In this document: one piece after another, positions 11,978 to 23,295 of the stretch | How the letters are laid out: the number at the start of each line of letters is the position of its first letter | Numbering within the stretch: position 1 is the stretch's first letter | Source: Peromyscus leucopus | Taxonomy: Eukaryota; Chordata; Mammalia; Rodentia; Cricetidae | Assembly: GCF_004664715.2 (NCBI RefSeq) | Contig: NC_051071.1 | Coordinates: 8,645,231-8,709,230, forward strand | Length of the DNA: 64,000 bases | Direction: 5' to 3' | Translations under genes and position numbers: made by a program | Notes under the pieces: generated by a model | The model's database searches: none | Told to the model about the DNA's origin: nothing | Seen by the model: the letters and a program-made list of their open reading frames with translations, nothing else

Positions 11978-14612
11978 ACTACTTAATTAATCTTCAAAAT
12001 GTAATTATTCTGGACATTGGATTCTATAAAGGTTTTGGATATTTTAAAAATAAATTCTTGGTAAATTTAGCAAATTCAATGTATTTTACATTCATTATTC
12101 GGTAAATAGACATTTCATGAATGGGTAGTCAGCTGCTCTAAACCTTAATTGTCTTGTTCTGGATGGAGCTGATGAATGAGACTATTTAGGGAGTTTATAG
12201 AACATGCAAGGTACCGTGCCACACCTTACACAGCTGCATGGATGCTGTTTCCTTTCATTGGAATGAGGACTTGCCTGTGACTAGACTTTTAGTCACTGTC
12301 TCCAAAATCACATTAATCTTCTGGTCTATAACTGTCTGAATTTGAAGGTGAAGAAATCTGACTGAATTCTAAGATCTCCTTCCACCCAAACAATTCTATG
12401 GTGCTAAAACTAAACACAAGTGCAAGCTATCTCTGGCCTACTGGACCAAGACCTGTGAGATTCAGAAATTAAAGTCACTGAGTTGCGCATGCTTGCTAGG
12501 ATCAGCCTTTCCAAGGTGTTTGCTTGGACCTGGGTCCTATCTGACCTGTGGCCTGAGCAACGGTGGGGGAAGGACCTCTTCAAGCATGCTCACTGCCTTG
12601 CTAAGGACATCCTGTTTCTTGATGCCTCGGGCGTGTGGGGAGCTGCTGAGGAGAGCACCTGAAGTGGACTGTGTGCAGGCTGGAGTGTTCCTATGCATGG
12701 GTGACCTGCTGGTTCCTGCCAGCCTCCATCCCACTCTGAAGTTTTTGTTACTTACTGTTATTAAGCGTTTATTTGCCATCCTCCAATAGCCTGCCTTTTA
12801 TCAAAAGCAGGTGGGCACACCCTCAGTCCTGCTGCAGCCCCCAGGCATTCTGTGCAGAGTAGGTCCTTATTCTGTCTGGGGCATGTCATCCATGTGAATT
12901 CAAATTAGTTAGAATAATAAGTCACTTTTTTTTTTTTTTTTTAAAGAGCAAACCAAAAAGCCTGTGTTAAAAATAGCTACTGTCAAATTTAAAATGCTAC
13001 AGAAAAAGTCAAGTCTTTCTTCTTGGTACTTTATAGCATTAGAGATTTTCCCCAAACACAGAACAGTTTTACAAATACTCCGACTGTGCGTCCGGCAGTA
13101 CTCTCAGCTCTCGGCTGCCTGCATCTCCATACATAATAATAAATCTCCCTATCTTCAGAAGTCCTAAGCAAAGTAAAAAGCACACACTTCCTTATACTTC
13201 CATCTGTAAAATGCAGCATACACCTCAGCACAGGTGCCAGGGGAAAAGAAAGAGACAACTCCATGCTCGAGGAACCATTGACAGAGCACATCGCAATCTT
13301 TTCATTAGGTTCACAGGGAATGCGGATTTAACGCATGGGCAAAACATTCCGTCCCTAGAGGCTCCAGGACCCATAATCCTGCCTCGAAAATAGCTCCATA
13401 TTAATTGTTGCAGTCAAGTGGACATGGAGGTTTTCTGCACAGATAACTGGCTACAGTCAGAGAAACTTTGTTTTTCATTTTCTAATACATCCATATTTGA
13501 GTGAACGTTTTATATGTTCCCTTAAGCTCAGAAAATTAAAAAAAAAAAAAAAAAAACAACCCATGAGGAGCAAGATAAACCCAAATGTCTTTAATGTATT
13601 TTGATCTTAACTACTTGATTATTAGAATACTTATTAATATATTTACTTGCAAGAATATACATACTTGGAAACATACATACATTGCTTTAAATTTTGACAT
13701 CTGAAGCTCACATTTCATAAACTGATAAATTGCAAATTGGTTGATCCATATTACCGAAGAATGAACTTCCTTTAAGTAACCATATCCTTGGTTAATTTAA
13801 AATACATTAAATTTATAGGTATTTCATTTTCACTTCACTCCAGGGATGAATTTATTGTTTAAAGTGAGATGCACCTGGATGAAATGAGTGTTTATATGTT
13901 CTGGCTTTCCTTTCTCTTTTCTGCCTGTCAGGCTGCTAACTGTTAATGTCTTACTTTATCTAAAATCATGTACTTAAGCCATTTAATAAACTCAGATGAG
14001 GTGAGTTCCCAAAATAACAACTGGGACATGTATGACAACCGTTTCCTCAAAACAAAGGACACTGAATGCCCTGTACATTAATCCTCTGCTACCCACAGTT
14101 CCACCCCACACCCAAGAAGAGCTGAGCTGTTTCAGACCTGCACACAGTCTGTGATTCTGGCATAGTAGGAAAGAAAAAAAACCGAAAATACAAAACAAAA
14201 CAGAATCCCAGCACATAAAACAGCAGTGGTGGTAATGTGCCAGTTTTGAATTGTTCACTGTTTTTATTATAGGTTCTAGGTTTCAGATGAACAGGAGGCT
14301 CCTATTGCTTTTATAGCAGGATATTAAATTGCAGCTTCTGGCAGGCGGCACCTGCCCTCTTTCTGGCATGAACTAGTCTGGAGTCGGCCATGTGATACCC
14401 TAATGTAATGTATATTTTGTGTTGCTCTATGTGGGGGTTTAAACATTGGGGGACACAATCTCTCCCTGAAGGTATGCAACCTCTGCTGTCAAGTCTTAAT
14501 AAAGACTTAACATAATTAAAATCTAAAGTCCAGAATTATACAGGGCCTGCCTTCTTTTGAGAATGTTCAGTAATGGAATGAAGCAGAAACCGTGGTAGCA
14601 TCTTCAGACAAA
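11978..14612. other. Non-coding, nothing recognised
   Basis: AT-rich sequence with homopolymers T17 at 12926-12942 and A19 at 13538-13556. No gene or repeat family was confidently identified. Confidence 0.5.
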
Positions 14613-14978
14613 TGTAAGTAGTTGGAAGATTTCTGTGGCCCGCCAAGCCCCTGCAGTCCCACAGCCCACTTGTAAAATAATCATTCAGAGGCTGATATTA
14701 ATTATAACTGCTTGGCTATTAGCTCAGGTTTATTACTGACTAGTTCTTGCACTTAAATTAACCCATAATTCTTATCTATGTTTAACCACGTGGCTTGTTA
14801 CCTTTTCTCAGTTCTGCCTTGACATTTTACTTCCTCTGTGTCTGGCTGGTGACTCCTGACTCTGCTCTTTCTCTTCCCAGCATTCCTTTTGTCTGCTCGC
14901 CCTGTCTATACTTCTTGCCTGGCTCCTGGCCAATCAGTGTTTTATTAAACCAGTGTACAAAAGCATTATCCCACAGCA
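14613..14978 (-). mobile_element. ERV-type LTR, antisense
   Basis: Read on the minus strand the block starts TGCTGTGGGATAATGC at 14978 and ends ...CTACTTACA at 14613, giving TG...CA termini over 366 bp. It is preceded on that strand by a purine tract AAAAAGGGGAAA (14979-14990), exactly where a polypurine tract should lie. It shares an AATAAAACACTGATTGGCC core with the solo LTR at 47214, so the two belong to related families. I infer a class II (ERVK-like) rodent element. A mys-like family is possible but not asserted. Confidence 0.65.
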
Positions 14979-15164
14979 TTTCCCCTTTTTGGTCTAAACA
15001 AAAAGGAAGGTTTTAACTTTAACATAGTAAAATTACATATAATAGAACAGTTATCAAGCAAGAATTACAGTTATAATATCTAGTCTATTTGTATTTGGCA
15101 AAATTAAAGAACATATTCTATCTATCCTAGATTTGTAAGTCTAAGGTTTCATATTCAAGGCCCC
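14979..15164 (-). mobile_element. Internal 3' remnant of an LTR element with polypurine tract
   Basis: AT-rich sequence adjoins the polypurine tract (14979-14990) on the internal side of the LTR. There is no coding potential. By position it is the short 3' internal region of a non-autonomous retroelement. Confidence 0.5.
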
Positions 15165-15492
15165 ACTAGGGAACAGAGCCAAGTGTGGTGACACATGCCT
15201 TTAATCCCAGTACCAGCCATAGAGATTTGGAGGTCTTTATAGACAGACAGACAGTGACAGAGCTGTGTAGGAAGAGGAAGTGAGGTACCTGGGCTAAGAG
15301 CCAATGAGAGGGCAGAAAAGCAAGGCAATAAAGGCATGGGTAGACAGGAAGTAACTTGAATTTTGGAAGCTGCAGAGTTGGTGGGGTGAGGCTGGCTGGT
15401 GGTTTCCCTATTTCCCTCATCTAAGGCTTTCACCTCTATATTTGGCTCCGTGTTTTTTATTTAATAAGACCATTTTAGAAATTTTTCTACAA
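15165..15492 (-). mobile_element. Second LTR-like block of the composite element, antisense
   Basis: On the minus strand it begins TGTAGAAAAATTTCTAAAAT followed by TCTTATTAAATAAAAAACAC (a polyadenylation-signal-like motif), then a CCAAT-type CTCATTGGCT. It ends in a B1-like GGGATTAAAGGCATGTG stretch. The motif order matches a rodent ERV LTR family I recall, but the name is uncertain. It shares little sequence with the LTR at 14613-14978, so this is a composite and not a simple two-LTR provirus. Confidence 0.5.
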
Positions 15493-15567
15493 ATGTATAT
15501 AATATCTTCTGCCTTTGGATAAGAATTACCTAAGTGTTTATTCTGTTGTTTTGTTTGGTCTTGGTAT

Positions 15568-15644
15568 GGGAGATTGCACCTATGGTCTCACATGGCCTCC
15601 CATATCCTAGAGCAAATGATTTACACTTGAGTAACAACCCAGCT
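15568..15644 (-). mobile_element. Decayed ID or B4 head, antisense
   Basis: GGGAGATTGCACCTATGGTC, then ...AAATGATTTACACTTGAGTA and CAACCCAGCTC, follows the antisense ID head order. Many substitutions are present. Confidence 0.45.
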
Positions 15645-16395
15645 CACCTGATACCTTTTTACTGTGGTGATCTATATGTTTCGCATGCCATAGGAGAGAG
15701 TTAATCATATATATGCACACCGATCATTTGTGTTTTGTGTGTTATTCTATAAATTTTAAATTAGGAGCTTTTGAAATAAACACAATCTTTATGGGTTATT
15801 CAATCACAGGCTTAAAATCTTTGCTGAACAAATAATGCAAAAGTGTCTTTTCAGAACAGTGCTTAAGGTTTTTCTTTTCTTTGTTTTTTAACTTCAAAAT
15901 ATGAAACTTTTATATATCCTTAATTTTGGCCATATCCTCTGAAGTTCACTTTTTTTGTGTGTGTGTGTGTATTTGTTGTAGAGTACTATGTAGTTTCTAG
16001 ACTTGCCAATCTGAGTTTACAACTTATTATTAGTTAAAATGACAAAATATACACAATAAAAATGGTGATTGAGTCTGCTTATGCATAATTGTGGGCCTAT
16101 CGTTGGCTTCTTGAATCATATACTTAACTTTTAATCCCGTTTATTTATTATCACAAAAACATAGCACCATTTGATAAATTGTTCAAGTTCCCAACCCAGC
16201 CATTCATGTGAGCCTTTCTCTACAACATTCTGCAGACTGTTTTTGATAGTGTACCTTAGGTGTTCAATGTAGTGGTATTTGCTCCACCCTTGGCCTTGGG
16301 CTAAAAGGCCCAAAGGAGGTAGTGCTTCCCACCATTGTAGGCGACTTCTTACAAGGAGAGGAGAGAGGGGTCAAATGGCAGCCCAGCTAGGTGCA
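15645..16395. other. Non-coding, nothing recognised
   Basis: Contains a short (TG)8 run at 15956-15971. Nothing else identified. Confidence 0.55.
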
Positions 16396-16467
16396 TTCAT
16401 GTAGGAATCGCACCAGGGTCTTGTGGAACATCAGTCAGTGCTCTTCACTGCTGAGCCAGCTCTCTCT
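16396..16467 (-). mobile_element. B2/B3 SINE head fragment, antisense
   Basis: GGAATCGCACCAGGGTCTTG, then CAGTCAGTGCTCTTCACTGC and TGAGCCAGCTCTCTC, is the tRNA-like head of a B2-family SINE in reverse. The body and tail are missing. Confidence 0.7.
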
Positions 16468-17351
16468 TTGTAAGTGTTCACATACAACAGCAAGAAGCAC
16501 CGCCTCCTTTGGACCACACAGCCTAAGGTCATGAGCAGAGCAAATACCACTACATTTCTGGGTTAGTTTCTGAGCAATGTGGCAGACCCCACTCACAGTA
16601 TGATGTTTACACACAGTACAACTAGAGGAAGTTCAAGAATTGTCAGAACCAGACAAAAGGTCATGCTAGGATCTTTGATTAACTCTTAATCGAAAGACTT
16701 GAAAGTTTAAATATGTGATTTGCCCTTTGCAGTAAAACTTGGTTTCAAGGTGCATGTCAGGTGGTGCTCAGCTCTCACAAGTCAGTATAAGAGGCAGAGT
16801 CATGCTGTAATGGGTTCATTCTCTCTTTGATATTTTACCAGTTAAATGGCACTGTGAGTTAAGTAACCCCACTTGGCTTTAATCAGCCATGAGTGTTTAC
16901 ACCACAGTGATTGGTGGGTGATTTAGATCCTGTCCCCTTCCAGCCAATCCCAACTCATTTACCAGCACAGTGCTTTGTAGAAAGATGATGTTCAGGATGG
17001 ATATTAAAGGAAGTGAGATACACAGAAGATACTCTGTCTTAGAGATATCAAAGATGTTAAGAGGTTTTTGGCTTTTTACTACAAATATGGTAATGCAGTT
17101 AATTCTGAAAATTATAATATAGATCCTGAAGATGGGTAATTCAAAAAACACTTTTGCCTAAAAATGATTTGTTCTTTTCAGGGCTAGTTCTTTAACTTTC
17201 TGAGGAAAGTGAAAATGTGCTTAGGACATACCAAAACCCATGACTCTGCAAATTCTATACAGTAGAATCTCTCTTTGGCTTTGGATAGCTAATCCATGAA
17301 TTGGGAGTGTCTTGAGTTGACTGCAAAAGCATTGTTCAAAATAATGATACC
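16468..17351. other. Non-coding, nothing recognised
   Basis: No gene or repeat family identified. Confidence 0.5.
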
Positions 17352-17650
17352 CATTTTTTAAAAATCTGTGATTACGTATGGATGTGATAATCTGTGGCAA
17401 CACTATCAGATAAATAATACATATTTAAAAAATTTCTGTAATTACATGTTTACCCGATAGGCCAGAACGACTCTGTCCCAAGGAACTGTTACAGACTGAG
17501 TAAATAATACATGTTTTAAAGTCCATAATTACATATGTAAACGATAGACTATCGAGTAAATAATGCACATTTTAAAAAGTCCATAATTACATATTTACAT
17601 GATAGTCTGTAAATTCTGTAATTACTTATTTACACAATAGACCATAACAG
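17352..17650 (+). repeat. Decayed tandem repeat with irregular period
   Basis: A core like AATTACATATTTACACGATAG recurs at 17440, 17527, 17585 and 17620, with a weaker copy near 17371. Copies are preceded by TAAATAATACATATTTTAAA-like spacers at 17411, 17500 and 17555. Spacing between cores is about 87, 58 and 35 bases, so the array has suffered internal deletions. No known family recognised. Confidence 0.7.
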
Positions 17651-17982
17651 CTGCTACAGTCTATTATGTTAACTCTCATAGAATTATATTATGGATTTTT
17701 AAAACATCATAAAGAACCTAAGGAATGGAATGATATAAATGAAATAAAATATAAACTTCACACTATAGCTCTCTCAAAAGGGGAGGGTTTTGAATCAAGT
17801 AAAACTCATTGCTGGTTCTTGATACTTGATAATTAATGCTTTAAAATTTATTTGTAAAATGTGGTTTACAGATTCACAGGCCAAATGTTTCACCATTTCT
17901 TGGTGGCATAAATGAAGCATCATATATGACTTTTGTGATTTTAGGATTTTTATAAAATTACAGAAAGTGAAAAAGTTAAAAT
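17651..17982. other. Non-coding, nothing recognised
   Basis: AT-rich, no features identified. Confidence 0.5.
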
Positions 17983-18185
17983 GGGGCTAGAGACATGACC
18001 GAACAGTTAGATGTACTTGCTGTTCCTGCACCTTGAACTTGAATTTGGTTCCCCAAACCCATGTCAGGAGGCTCACGAGAGCCTGGAACTCCAACCCCAG
18101 GGGGATCTGTGGCCTCTCATTTCCGTAGGCACTCACATTCACATGGACATACCTGCCCAGAAACACAAAATCTAAAATAAAATGA
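17983..18185 (+). mobile_element. B3/B2-family SINE, sense
   Basis: It starts GGGGCTAGAGACATGACCGA, continues through a degenerate B-box region and CCAACCCCAGGGGGATCTGT, and ends in an AAAATCTAAAATAAAATG tail. The CCAG-GGGGATC body is typical of B3. Diverged. Confidence 0.75.
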
Positions 18186-18295
18186 AAATCTAAAAATGTA
18201 AATGGTGTTTTCAGGCTTCCAGTTTGCACACAGAAAGATATTGAAGCACATGTAACTAGGCTACATAGAACAGTAACACTTGAACTCATGCTTTT

Positions 18296-18484
18296 CCTTA
18301 ACTTTTATTCTCTTTTTGGTTTTTTGAAACAAAGTCTCTCTATATAAACAGTCATGGCTGTTCTGGAACTCACTCTGTAGCCCAACCTGGCCTCGAAATC
18401 ACAGATATCCACCTGCCTCTGCCTCCTGAGTGCTGGGATTAAAGGCATGTGCCACCCCCACCTAGCTGGTTCCCTTAACTTTTA
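18296..18484 (-). mobile_element. B1 SINE, antisense, with 12-bp target duplication
   Basis: The element proper is about 18312-18470. On the plus strand it reads TTTTTGGTTTTTTGAAACAA and ends GGGATTAAAGGCATGTGCCA, a reversed B1. It is flanked by the identical direct repeat CCTTAACTTTTA at 18296-18307 and 18473-18484. The 82-bp duplicated block begins five bases beyond the right-hand repeat. Confidence 0.93.
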
Positions 18485-18488
18485 GCCA

Positions 18489-18570
18489 TTATAGTGGCTA
18501 AATACTGTTTTGTTGCATTTGGAATGGAAGTCTTTTGGTAGATAATTTTCTTGTATTCCAAGAAAAGCTG
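18489..18570 (+). repeat. 82-bp perfect direct repeat, copy 1
   Basis: Every base is identical to 19333-19414, 844 bp downstream. At the left edge, copy 1 forms an inverted repeat with its flank: TTAGCCA (18482-18488), TTATAG, TGGCTAA (18495-18501). That hairpin is absent at copy 2, which suggests copy 1 is in the ancestral context. No repeat family or coding potential recognised. Confidence 0.95.
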
Positions 18571-19209
18571 GTTCTTAAGGACTAAGGAGTTGAAAGGTGC
18601 ATTTCGCATCACAGCTTCAGAATTTCTTGTAACTTTACACAAAGTCAACTGCAAGTAAACAAGACTTCCGCCTGTAGCTCCTGCTGGGCCTAGTAAGCAA
18701 GACTGCCCAATAGTGATGGTGGAATGGTGGGAACCACGTGGTCTCTGTAACAGAACACACCGCGGGAGAGATCTCACATCCTTATTGTCAGGAACCACAT
18801 TAGATGTTATTTCAAGGTTTGGAAGAAGCAAGTGCTTGATTTTAAGAGAATTTTTTTTTTTTTACAAATATTCAAATTTCATGACATTTGTTTTACCTTC
18901 ATAGTTAAGCTATAATTTCCTGACGTTTCTCAGCAATGTCCACACAAGGTTATGTAAGCCAAGGGCTCACAGTGGTTTTCTAGTGCAGTTCCTCATGAGT
19001 ATTCGATTCGAGGACTGAATGTGCACAGACATAGACACAAAGAATTCACAAAAAGATCCATTCTCTCATAAAACATAGTGACCTTTGATAGCTATCCTAC
19101 TCATTTTATAAAACTGTTAGCTGTAACTCACCAAGTTGATTTCACATTCATAAAATGGATCATAGTCTTAGACTTAAGTCTCTTTTTATTGTTGATATAT
19201 ACAAATTTT
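18571..19209. other. Non-coding, nothing recognised
   Basis: Sequence between the two 82-bp copies. No gene identified. Confidence 0.55.
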
Positions 19210-19320
19210 GTTTTTTTTTAGACAGAGTCTCATTATGTACCCTTAGTTGGTTTACAGAGATCTGCTTATTTTTGCCTTCCAAGTGCTCTGACTAAAGGCA
19301 AGAGCCACTACGCCTTGCAG
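19210..19320 (-). mobile_element. Diverged B1 SINE with internal deletion, antisense
   Basis: TTTTTTTTTAGACAGAGTCT, then CATTATGTACCC, GCCTTCCAAGTGCTCTGACT and AAAGGCAAGAGCCACTACGC, is the order of a reversed B1 lacking part of its middle. Confidence 0.75.
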
Positions 19321-19332
19321 AACATTGTGGGT

Positions 19333-19414
19333 TTATAGTGGCTAAATACTGTTTTGTTGCATTTGGAATGGAAGTCTTTTGGTAGATAATTTTCTTGTAT
19401 TCCAAGAAAAGCTG
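19333..19414 (+). repeat. 82-bp perfect direct repeat, copy 2
   Basis: Identical to 18489-18570. It also lies just beyond the 5' side of an antisense B1 (19210-19320), as copy 1 does. Confidence 0.95.
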
Positions 19415-19925
19415 ATTTATTATTTGTGAATCTAGAAATACATGACAGAGATACAAAGTTATCCAATATGTCTTTACTACTCATGGCCTTTGGATAGTAT
19501 CCATTATTACAGAGATGTGGTCATTAAATATTTGGGAAATTTGTCCTGAGAGCTGTGCTGAATGAATCAGATGCTCAAATGGTCCCATTCATCCTGCTGG
19601 GCATGTGGATATTCACAGTGTTGGGACTTCATAACCCAATAGACATAGCTTATCAGAAAGAACACTTATATCTTTCTTTTATAGTAAGAAAAGATGATCA
19701 GATTTCATAGGCTACTGGCATTTCTATAAATTTAAATGAGTGAGTGGATTTGATATTCGATCAAATGAGAATGCCCTCTAGTGCTTTGTAAATAAAGTCA
19801 AATAGGATATTCTTTTAGTTTTGCTCTTTTTTCTACTATATGTCTTAATGTTCACTAGAATTCAGTAGGGATTTTTAAATTAAAAATTTTAAAATAAGAT
19901 ATAGAACAGAGTTCAAAAAGAAGTC
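19415..19925. other. Non-coding, nothing recognised
   Basis: No features identified. Confidence 0.5.
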
Positions 19926-20062
19926 ATGGTTTGAGGTGTGGTGTGCTGGTAATCCTCACTACTGGGAGGGGAAGCAGCAGGGTTGTTCATGGTTATCCTC
20001 AGCTATACTGGAAGATGGAGGACAATCTGGGACACACGAGATTCTGGGTTAAAAATACAAAA
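19926..20062 (+). mobile_element. B1/B4-related SINE, sense, diverged
   Basis: GGTGTGGTGTGCTGGTAATC, then ACTACTGGGAGGGGAAGCAG, GTTATCCTCAGCTATACTGG and GACACACGAGATTCTGGGTT, follows the B1-type right part of B4. A short A-rich end follows. Confidence 0.6.
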
Positions 20063-20374
20063 CTAAAAAGAAAACGTGCTTCTGATTGTGCAATGGAAGC
20101 TCTGAAATCAGCACATACTCACTGGGCGTGAGTATCTAAAATCCCTCCTGGTTGCTGGACCCCATCTTGTCAATACTCTTCATTCAGCTACCAGAGAGAA
20201 TGGAAGGAATTTGTATGTGCATTCTGCAGTGATCTCTGTAATATGCATGTCTCTGGATAAACAGAACAGGTAGAATGCCTCCAGATCACAGTCAGCATCT
20301 ATCAGTCAATTCAGATAGAATCTCAGAAATGCATCATGCATAATTTTTAAACTTTTAAACAAATAGCTGCTCCA

Positions 20375-20558
20375 GGGCTGGAGAGATAGATCAGCAGTTA
20401 GAGGACCAGGTTTGACACCTAGCATCTATGTGACAGCTCACAGCCATCTGTAACTGCAGTTCCAGGGGATCCAACTCCCTCTTCGGGCCTCCACAGACAC
20501 CACACATGCAAGTGCAGCACAGACATACATGCAAGCAAAACACCTATAGGATTGAAAA
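20375..20558 (+). mobile_element. B3 SINE, sense
   Basis: GGGCTGGAGAGATAGATCAG head, CATCTGTAACTGCAGTTCCA, GGGGATCCAACTCCCTCTTC, then ACATACATGCAAGCAAAACA near the tail. This is good B3 structure. It abuts the MaLR LTR fragment that follows. Confidence 0.88.
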
Positions 20559-20899
20559 AGAATGGCCCCACAGGCTCATATATTTGAATTCTTAGTCATG
20601 AGGGAGTGGCACTATTTGAAAAGGATTAGGAGGTGTGGCTTTGTTGGAGGAAGTGTGTCACTGAAGGTGGCCTCTACGGCTTCAAAAGCCCCCAAAAGGC
20701 CCAGCGTCTCTCTCTATCTGCAGATCATGATGTAACTCTCAAGCTACTGCTCTTAGTGCCTTCTTGCATGCCGCCTTGCTCCCTGCCATGGTGATAATGG
20801 ACTAAACCTCTGAAACTGTAAGTAAGCCCCAATTAAATGCCTTCCTTCATAAAACACTTCATGGTGTCTCGTCACAGCAATAGAACACTGACTAACATA
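20559..20899 (+). mobile_element. MaLR-type LTR (ERVL-MaLR), 5' end altered, sense
   Basis: The block aligns with the complete LTR at 51150-51544, sharing GGGAGTGGCACTATTTG, TGTGGCTTTGTTGGAGGAAG, GATAATGGACTAAACCTCTG and AGCCCCAATTAAATG. It ends ACTGACTAACAT, the decayed MaLR terminus. The first bases are diverged and abut a B3. LTR remnant only, no coding sequence. Confidence 0.8.
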
Positions 20900-21089
20900 C
20901 GTAAAATACAATTTAAAATAATTAAACAAATCCAAACCCTACCCCACTGCCTGCCACTTCTGTGTTTCTTTCCCTGATGTTCAGCCTCCATTCATTCAGC
21001 CTTGAAGGCCCTCAGTCCTTTTCTCTGTCATTTCACCTGATCAATTACAAACACATCTTTGTCTGTTTCCTAAATGTACCTTGAACCTG

Positions 21090-21425
21090 CTTGTCCCATC
21101 TTTTCATTCCCTCCAGTATTTTCTGTGTTCCAGCTCCCAAGGTCCTGCTTGAGTTCCCATGCCATGTGGAGTGACCCTTCTGCCTCCACGCTGGTCTTCC
21201 GTGCCTTCTGCACTGCCAGGGCAGCATCCTGCCGTATCATGGCCAAATGAGATCATGTCTGCCCTCTGCTGAGGACTCCCTTGCGCTTTGCATTCCCAGC
21301 CAGCCTTGTTTGCCTTTCCTGACCTCCTCCAGCTGGGCTTCTCTGGATCCCCTCAGGCTCCTCTAGCCTGGGCAAACCTCAGTAAGGCCATCCAAACTCG
21401 TTGCCTGCAAGATTCTCTCTCTTAC
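21090..21425 (+). mobile_element. L2 LINE fragment, sense
   Basis: GAGATCATGTCTGCCCTCTG followed by CTGAGGACTCCC resembles the L2 'cagatcatgtcactcccctgc' stretch and its context. The flanks are CT-rich as in sense L2. Ancient and diverged. Confidence 0.5.
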
Positions 21426-22699
21426 AACATTTTAACTTTTCAGGGGAGTGATTATCACTTTGGCAGGAAATACTAAATACTGCATATATATTTGTGGAGA
21501 GATTAGCTGGCAGAGCCACCGCTTTAGAACACTGACTTCATCTTCAGGCTGATATTTTCCAATTAGATTTGTCATGTGGAGCTTGGTCTTCTCCAAAAAG
21601 TGGAAACGCATAGCAGTAGGAGGCACATCACTGAGAAGAATTTCCCCTCCAAATTACAGTCATTCAGGAATCACCTAAGTCCCAAATCCAGGCTTTGGAA
21701 TCAGCTACTGACACCATACAGACTCATTGCTGTTAATAATTGTTCCAAAGACATTCTATTCTTAGGAGAGAGATTGAAATCTGCCCCCCTCCTGACGTTT
21801 TCCTCTGTAGATCACCAATGATATGTACCCTGCAGGCAGCAGCTTGCCTCAGATTCTATACCCAAATTGGATGTGGCAGATCTACATGCCGAACAACTTA
21901 TTTTAAAGGAAGAATTCTTTAACTATGTATTCATGAATGGACATAACTGTGGGCGCTTTTTATGAAGAAATTTACTTCTCTATATAATGAGGTTTTTGTA
22001 AGGTTATGAGTTAATAGCAGATGATTGGTTCACTTGCCTGTTGTGATGCCAAGTGTGTATGTGTCAGAGGAGTTATTTATTTTATATACATTTCTTGTTT
22101 TCTTTTTTATTATTATAATGGAATTTGAAGACAGAGATAGATTTCTTCCCTGCAGTGCTAACTACAGTAAGGGTTAGCATTATGGAATGTCATTCCACTG
22201 GCTTTTATAATGATGAATATTTCCATGACAAAACCTACTGTGAACCTGTCTGCATGCTCTAGAAATTTCTCTCTCCCTTAGCTACTATTTCATCTCAAGG
22301 AGAAAGCAGAGAAAATGCTGATTACTTCTAAAAACTTGTCAGAAATTAAATAAAACTCACAGATATAAAGGACATATTTCCTTTTATAAGATTCTGCCAT
22401 CAGTTACACATTAATGCAGTTCTTATTCTTTCCTTTTCCTTCGTTTCTTTTGCTCCTATTATTCAGAGTTGATGCTCTGGGTGGTGCTATTGTCCATTTA
22501 TAAATATGTCTTGAAATACAGGGTGTGTGGCAGAGATACAGATTCTTTGTCTGGTGAACCCTCATTTACTCATTAAAATATTAAGTATCATTTGTTGGAA
22601 ATGTTGAAAGGAGAACATCACATTCTGGCTTTGAAGAGGGTAGAGTCTAGACATTGTGGGAAGATAGATACCCAACATGACCTAAGTTTAGTGTGCATT
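21426..22699. other. Non-coding, nothing recognised
   Basis: AT-rich, no features identified. Confidence 0.5.
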
Positions 22700-23295
22700 C
22701 AGAAGCTCTAGCCATTTCTTGTCAGCTCCACCACTGGTACCAGGTCTGTGACACCTTCATCTTTGCTTACAAGACCACAGGGGTATTCACTGTCTCCCCA
22801 TCCCCGTTTCTCACACACAGCCTGACATAGCATCATGAGGCTCTTTTAACTGAAAGGCATTTGCATTGCTCTGCAGCTCCACACTGTGTTGACTGGCCTT
22901 TTACTGGCACTATCTCCTCCTTTAGCACAAGACCCTTGGAGCCCACTGCCCGCCCTTCTTCCTCTCCTTCAATTTCTTCTGTTCTTTAACTGTCCCTGCT
23001 GTATTTACAGCTCTATCTTGGCTCAGGCTACACTTTCCTTGAAGCATTTTTTTTTAATTTTTATTTTATTTTATTTTTTGGAGTTTGCCTTTGTAAAGTG
23101 CTACCTTGACCTTAGAACCTGGAACTACCATTCCCCCCTTCCCTTTGCTCTTCATTTTACATTCTCTACATCCGTCACTATTTCTACTAGATTTCATGTG
23201 TAATTTTTTATTGTCTATGTCCTGCAGTTTGCATTGGAGCTCCATAAGCAATGGGTCTTTCCTTCTGTTTCCTGATGTAGTTGAAGTCCTTAAAT
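22700..23295 (+). mobile_element. L2 LINE fragment, sense (tentative)
   Basis: CT-rich sequence ends with TTGGAGCTCCATAAGCAATG near 23235-23255. That resembles the L2 3' motif 'agctccatgagggcaggg'. A T-rich insertion lies at 23047-23080. Confidence 0.45.
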
